A stretch of 9,051 nt of DNA from Blastocatellia bacterium (GTDB lineage Bacteria > Acidobacteriota > Blastocatellia > Chloracidobacteriales > JADJPF01). Made by a program: the position numbers and the translations under genes. Below, piece by piece: positions 6,489-9,051 of the stretch (positions within the stretch are counted from its first letter, which is position 1; every line of letters begins with the position of its first letter). The stretch is from the NCBI GenBank assembly GCA_023265235.1, contig JAHFUF010000159.1:1-9051 (forward strand), written 5' to 3'. The notes beneath the pieces were generated by a model. It was not told the origin of the DNA and ran no database searches. It saw nothing but the letters and a program-made list of their open reading frames with translations.

Positions 6489-7085
6489 GTGATTAAGAAA
6501 AAAACTTTTTTCCTCTTTAATATTTTTTGGCTCTCTGTAGTGGTTTTAGCTTTAGCTGCTCCAGAATCCCTTAGCCCAAAAGAAGCCCGTAAAGTAATTG
6601 CTAATATTCCTGGGTTTGAATTTGATCCTGATCTAGTTAGGATCCAATCTATTGATCCACCAAAAAATGTTGGTCGTGGTGGAGCAATAGTAGAAGTTCA
6701 ATTTACTGCTGCTTTTAGGGTAGAAAAAAAAGACTCTTGGCAAGTTGCAGAAGTACGTTTGGGTAATGGACAATGGGAAGATATGGAGCTTATTACTAGT
6801 GCTGTAAGAAATGAAAAAATAAAACGTACTAAAGAGAGACTAGAAAAAATCTCATTAGCTTTAGAAAATTACTATAAAACAAAAGGCTCTTACCCTCAGG
6901 TTCGTGACATAGTTGCCTTGACAGACCTTTTAGTTCCTGATTACATCAACCCTTCTATTAGAACAGATCTTTGGTCAAATTATTTGCTATATAGCTCTGA
7001 TGGCAAGACTTACCAGTTACAGTCTCTAGGGCCAGACAAAAAAACTAATAGTGGAGATGAGATTGAGGTTAAACCAAAAAATTAG
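6489..7085 (+). CDS. secreted protein with GspG-like (type II secretion pseudopilin) C-terminal domain
   Basis: 198 residues. Residues 1-24 are a classical signal peptide (lysines, a hydrophobic core, ending ALAA), so the product is probably periplasmic. Residues about 25-105 form a small domain I do not recognise. From about 111 onward, RLEKISLALENYYKTKGSYP (117-136), a central LLVPDYI/DLWSNYLLY stretch and a final YQLQSLGPDKKTNSGDE (175-191) match the soluble domain of the major pseudopilin GspG, including its glycine/aspartate calcium-loop-like end. It lacks the pilin leader (G/FTLxE) and the long hydrophobic pilin helix, so it is not a normal pseudopilin. No other secretion genes are visible. 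The start is GTG 6489 with a poor ribosome site; no better start is apparent. It lies 22 bp after the acetyltransferase gene. It ends in TAG. Confidence 0.72.
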   Translation: MIKKKTFFLFNIFWLSVVVLALAAPESLSPKEARKVIANIPGFEFDPDLVRIQSIDPPKNVGRGGAIVEVQFTAAFRVEKKDSWQVAEVRLGNGQWEDMELITSAVRNEKIKRTKERLEKISLALENYYKTKGSYPQVRDIVALTDLLVPDYINPSIRTDLWSNYLLYSSDGKTYQLQSLGPDKKTNSGDEIEVKPKN

Positions 7086-7086
7086 C

Positions 7087-7109
7087 GTAGGGGCGAACTG
7101 TTCGTCCTA
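7087..7109. repeat. imperfect palindrome, dispersed-repeat-like hairpin
   Basis: TAGGGGCGAACTGTTCGTCCTA is nearly self-complementary around the central T (CGAAC/GTTCG plus outer GG/CC and TAGG/CCTA pairs). It begins directly after the pseudopilin-domain stop. It resembles dispersed GGGGCGAA palindromes I recall from other bacterial genomes. It may act as a processing or weak termination signal; no T tract follows directly. Confidence 0.4.
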
Positions 7110-7162
7110 GTCTGCTTTAGAATTTTTACTAGCTAAATTCCAGGAGCATTTAAGTAAGCTTA

Positions 7163-8173
7163 ATGAAACGATTAAAACCTTCCCGTGCAGCAGCTTTACT
7201 AGAGCAATTTCAAAACAAAAAAATATTAGTAATTGGTGATTTAATGTTAGACGAGTTTTTGTGGGGACGAGCTAGGCGAATTGCTCCTGAAGCTCCTGTT
7301 CCTATTGTAGAAATTGAACGAGAAACTCTACATATTGGTGGTGCAGGTAATGTTGCTGCTAACCTAGCTCAATTAGGTGCAAAGCCAATGGTTATTGGTG
7401 TTCGGGGTATTGATGCTAATGGAGAGCGTCTTTGTGGTGAGTTTGAAAAAATTAATATTGATACCTGTTCAATTGTCTTAGACTCTTCACGCCCTACCAC
7501 AGTAAAAACCCGTATTATTGCTCATTCTCAACATGTAGTACGTGCTGATAGAGAAAAGAAAACCCCTGTTAATAAAGAGATTGAAGCACAATTAGTGGAA
7601 AATTTCCTTTGGCTATTACCTACTGTTGAAGCTGTAGTAGTTTCTGATTATGAAAAAGGAGTAATTACTCCAAGTTTACTGGAAAAAATTCTTACCCCTG
7701 CTATAGCTCAAAATATTCCAGTTTGTGTTGATCCAAAGCTTAAAAATTTTGAGTATTACCACCCTGCTACAATAGTTACTCCTAATCAAAATGAAGCAGA
7801 ATCGGCTTCTAGGATTACGATTGATTCAAGTGAAAACTTAAGCTTAGCTGGAGAAAGGTTAAGGCAAATATTACAGGGTGCAAGTGTCCTGATAACACGT
7901 GGTGAAGAAGGAATGTCACTGTTTGAAAATAATAATGAGGTGGTAAATGTTCCTACTATTGCTAGAGAGGTTTACGATGTAACTGGTGCAGGTGACACAG
8001 TAGTTGCTACCCTAGCCTTAGGCTTAGCTTGTGGTGCTAGTATGTTGGAATCTGCAATACTGGCTAACTATGCTGCTGGGGTAGTTGTAGCAAAAGTAGG
8101 AACAGCAACGGCTTCTGCCCAAGAGGTTTTAGCCGAGATAGATAATTTTTTCCACCACAATGTTAAAGAATAA
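7163..8173 (+). CDS. hldA: D-glycero-beta-D-manno-heptose-7-phosphate kinase (HldA/RfaE1)
   Basis: 336 residues, a PfkB/ribokinase-fold enzyme that phosphorylates heptose 7-phosphate at C1 with ATP, an early step to ADP-heptose for the LPS inner core; it is cytoplasmic. Seen in order: GDLMLDEFLWG (25-35) and IAPEAPVP (40-47), diagnostic of RfaE kinases; GGAGNVAANLAQLGA (59-73), the sugar-binding PfkB signature; VVSDYEKGV (about 159-167); TPNQNEAE (206-213); TRGEEG (245-250); and DVTGAGD (272-278) with the catalytic base D278. The length matches a kinase-only HldA, without the nucleotidyltransferase half of the fused HldE, so a separate hldC-type gene is expected elsewhere. Only ATG 7163 is possible in frame, because TAA at 7151-7153 closes it upstream. 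The AGGAG at 7142 is 16 nt away, too far for a standard Shine-Dalgarno. It ends in TAA. Confidence 0.92.
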   Translation: MKRLKPSRAAALLEQFQNKKILVIGDLMLDEFLWGRARRIAPEAPVPIVEIERETLHIGGAGNVAANLAQLGAKPMVIGVRGIDANGERLCGEFEKINIDTCSIVLDSSRPTTVKTRIIAHSQHVVRADREKKTPVNKEIEAQLVENFLWLLPTVEAVVVSDYEKGVITPSLLEKILTPAIAQNIPVCVDPKLKNFEYYHPATIVTPNQNEAESASRITIDSSENLSLAGERLRQILQGASVLITRGEEGMSLFENNNEVVNVPTIAREVYDVTGAGDTVVATLALGLACGASMLESAILANYAAGVVVAKVGTATASAQEVLAEIDNFFHHNVKE

Positions 8174-8241
8174 ACTGCTAAAGTCCTAACCCTAAATGAC
8201 TAGGAAATAGACTGGCAACTTAGGTGGCTGGTAATAGATGC

Positions 8242-8270
8242 TTGAGACAAAAGATTCTAATCAGTAGAAT
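8242..8270 (+). promoter_or_regulatory. sigma-70-type promoter of the ADP-ribosylglycohydrolase gene
   Basis: TTGAGA (8242-8247), a 17-bp spacer and TAGAAT (8265-8270): five of six matches in each box. The predicted transcription start is near 8277. The inverted repeat ATTCTA/TAGAAT (8254-8259 with 8265-8270) overlaps the -10 box and could be an operator or chance. Confidence 0.6.
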
Positions 8271-8300
8271 AGCGGGAAATCAAGAGAAAAATTTTTACTC

Positions 8301-8306
8301 AAGGAG
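8301..8306 (+). promoter_or_regulatory. ribosome binding site of the ADP-ribosylglycohydrolase gene
   Basis: AAGGAG with 8 nt to ATG 8315; it fixes the start of this truncated gene. Confidence 0.8.
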
Positions 8307-8314
8307 TAATTAAA

Positions 8315-9051
8315 ATGCGTAGCAGATTTGAAGGCTGTTTACTTGGATTAGCTCTCGGTGATGCAATGGCAGCAATAGGTATAGGGGAAACTCGTGAGGC
8401 TATTGCACAAAAGTACGGTCAAATTGATGGCCCTCGTGGAGGAGGCAAATTAAACCTCGATCCTGGTGAATATACTGACGAAGGGCAAATGATGGTTTCT
8501 GTTTTAGAGTCTATTTGTACCCTAAGAGCCTTCAACCCTGATAATATTGCTCATCGTTTTGTTGGTTGGCTAAATAGTCACCCTAAAGATATGGGGCATT
8601 TTACCCGTCATATACTAGAAAGAATACGCGGGGGCGAACGCTGGCAGGAAGCTAGCGAAGGTGCTGCTTATGATAGCTCTATGAAAGTGGCTGGTAGTGC
8701 AAGCCTAGTTTATGGTGTTCCTATTGGACTTTTACGCTGTCACAACTTAGATCAATTGGTAGCAGATTCTATTACTTGCTCACGCGTTACTCATTGGGAT
8801 GAATGTTGTACTGATGGATCTGTACTAGTTAATTACACTCTAAGCCTAATAGTAGCAGGAGAAAAAAATCCTTTAGCTAAAGTACAAGATTTTGCTCGTG
8901 ATAAAGACTATCGCTTACAAAAAGCCTTAAGTAAAGTCGAGGAAATGAAGTTTGAAGACCTAGACACTTCTGGTTATGCTCCATCTACACTCCAAGCTGC
9001 TTTCTGGTTTTTACTTAATAGTGAATCTTTAGAAAGCGGGTTAAAACAAGT
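8315..9051 (+). CDS. ADP-ribosylglycohydrolase family protein (DraG-like), 3' end beyond the window
   Basis: 245 codons are visible with no stop, so the gene is cut by the right edge; the family is usually 270-350 residues. Seen: FEGCLLGLALGDAMAA (5-20) is the N-terminal GxxxGxxxGDAxGA signature. YTDEGQMM (53-60) sits where the family has the first metal-binding TDDTxM motif, here with Glu and Gly in place of the second Asp and following Thr. GSASLVYGVPIGLL and SRVTHWDECC match the mid-domain MR-PLG and TH-x-D segments. Known members remove ADP-ribose from arginine or other residues with a dinuclear Mg/Mn site; the second metal motif (DxDT near the C-terminus) is not in view, so activity cannot be judged. 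It has its own promoter and ribosome site 141 bp after hldA, so regulation is probably independent. The substrate is unknown. Confidence 0.85.
   Translation, partial: MRSRFEGCLLGLALGDAMAAIGIGETREAIAQKYGQIDGPRGGGKLNLDPGEYTDEGQMMVSVLESICTLRAFNPDNIAHRFVGWLNSHPKDMGHFTRHILERIRGGERWQEASEGAAYDSSMKVAGSASLVYGVPIGLLRCHNLDQLVADSITCSRVTHWDECCTDGSVLVNYTLSLIVAGEKNPLAKVQDFARDKDYRLQKALSKVEEMKFEDLDTSGYAPSTLQAAFWFLLNSESLESGLKQ

Noticed and set aside
7142..7146. AGGAG as the Shine-Dalgarno of hldA
   Set aside because: It is 16 nt from the only possible ATG and an in-frame stop at 7151 excludes an earlier start, so the spacing is too long for ordinary use.

Overview
The window is AT-rich and dense with short-spaced genes. 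It most resembles a low-GC Gram-negative bacterium of the Acidobacteriota type. That lineage call is inference. It rests on a roughly 1000-residue TonB-dependent receptor with an N-terminal carboxypeptidase-regulatory-like domain (the Oar-like architecture greatly expanded in Acidobacteriota) and on a stand-alone heptose-7-phosphate kinase, which implies lipopolysaccharide.

Left part (1-1728, minus strand). A patatin-like lipase gene occupies 20-1020 but looks dead. It needs a frame change at a run of eight A and crosses an in-frame TGA, although the GGG oxyanion motif, the GVSGG nucleophile elbow and the DG of the catalytic dyad are all still legible. Its last ~30 codons coincide with a strongly structured segment (33-108), two adjacent hairpins that look like the right end / guide-RNA scaffold of an IS200/IS605-type (TnpB) element. 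The element body would lie off the left edge. Upstream of the lipase is an unrecognised membrane protein with 2-3 transmembrane segments (1084-1728).

Middle (1729-5974). A Fur-family metal-dependent repressor gene (1848-2318) reads away from the membrane protein. Its promoter carries a perfect 14-bp palindrome that could be an autoregulatory operator. It converges, over a 263-bp spacer with a strong 12-bp-stem hairpin, on the large outer-membrane receptor gene (2582-5614, minus). Fur regulators often control TonB receptors, but no shared operator is visible here. The 360-bp divergent region after the receptor contains three sets of short tandem repeats, one of which (3 x 12 nt) runs into the start codon of the next gene.

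Right part (5975-9051, plus strand). A RimI-like GNAT acetyltransferase and a secreted protein with a GspG-like pseudopilin domain sit 22 bp apart and probably form one operon. They are followed by the heptose-7-phosphate kinase HldA/RfaE1 of the ADP-heptose (LPS core) pathway. Last is an ADP-ribosylglycohydrolase-family gene with its own good sigma-70-type promoter, cut off by the right edge.

No tRNA, rRNA or CRISPR array was seen. I found no clear new multi-gene system. The most worthwhile leads are the structured element that ends in the dead lipase, the repeat-embedded start codon, the pseudopilin domain without a pilin leader, and the tryptophan-free receptor.
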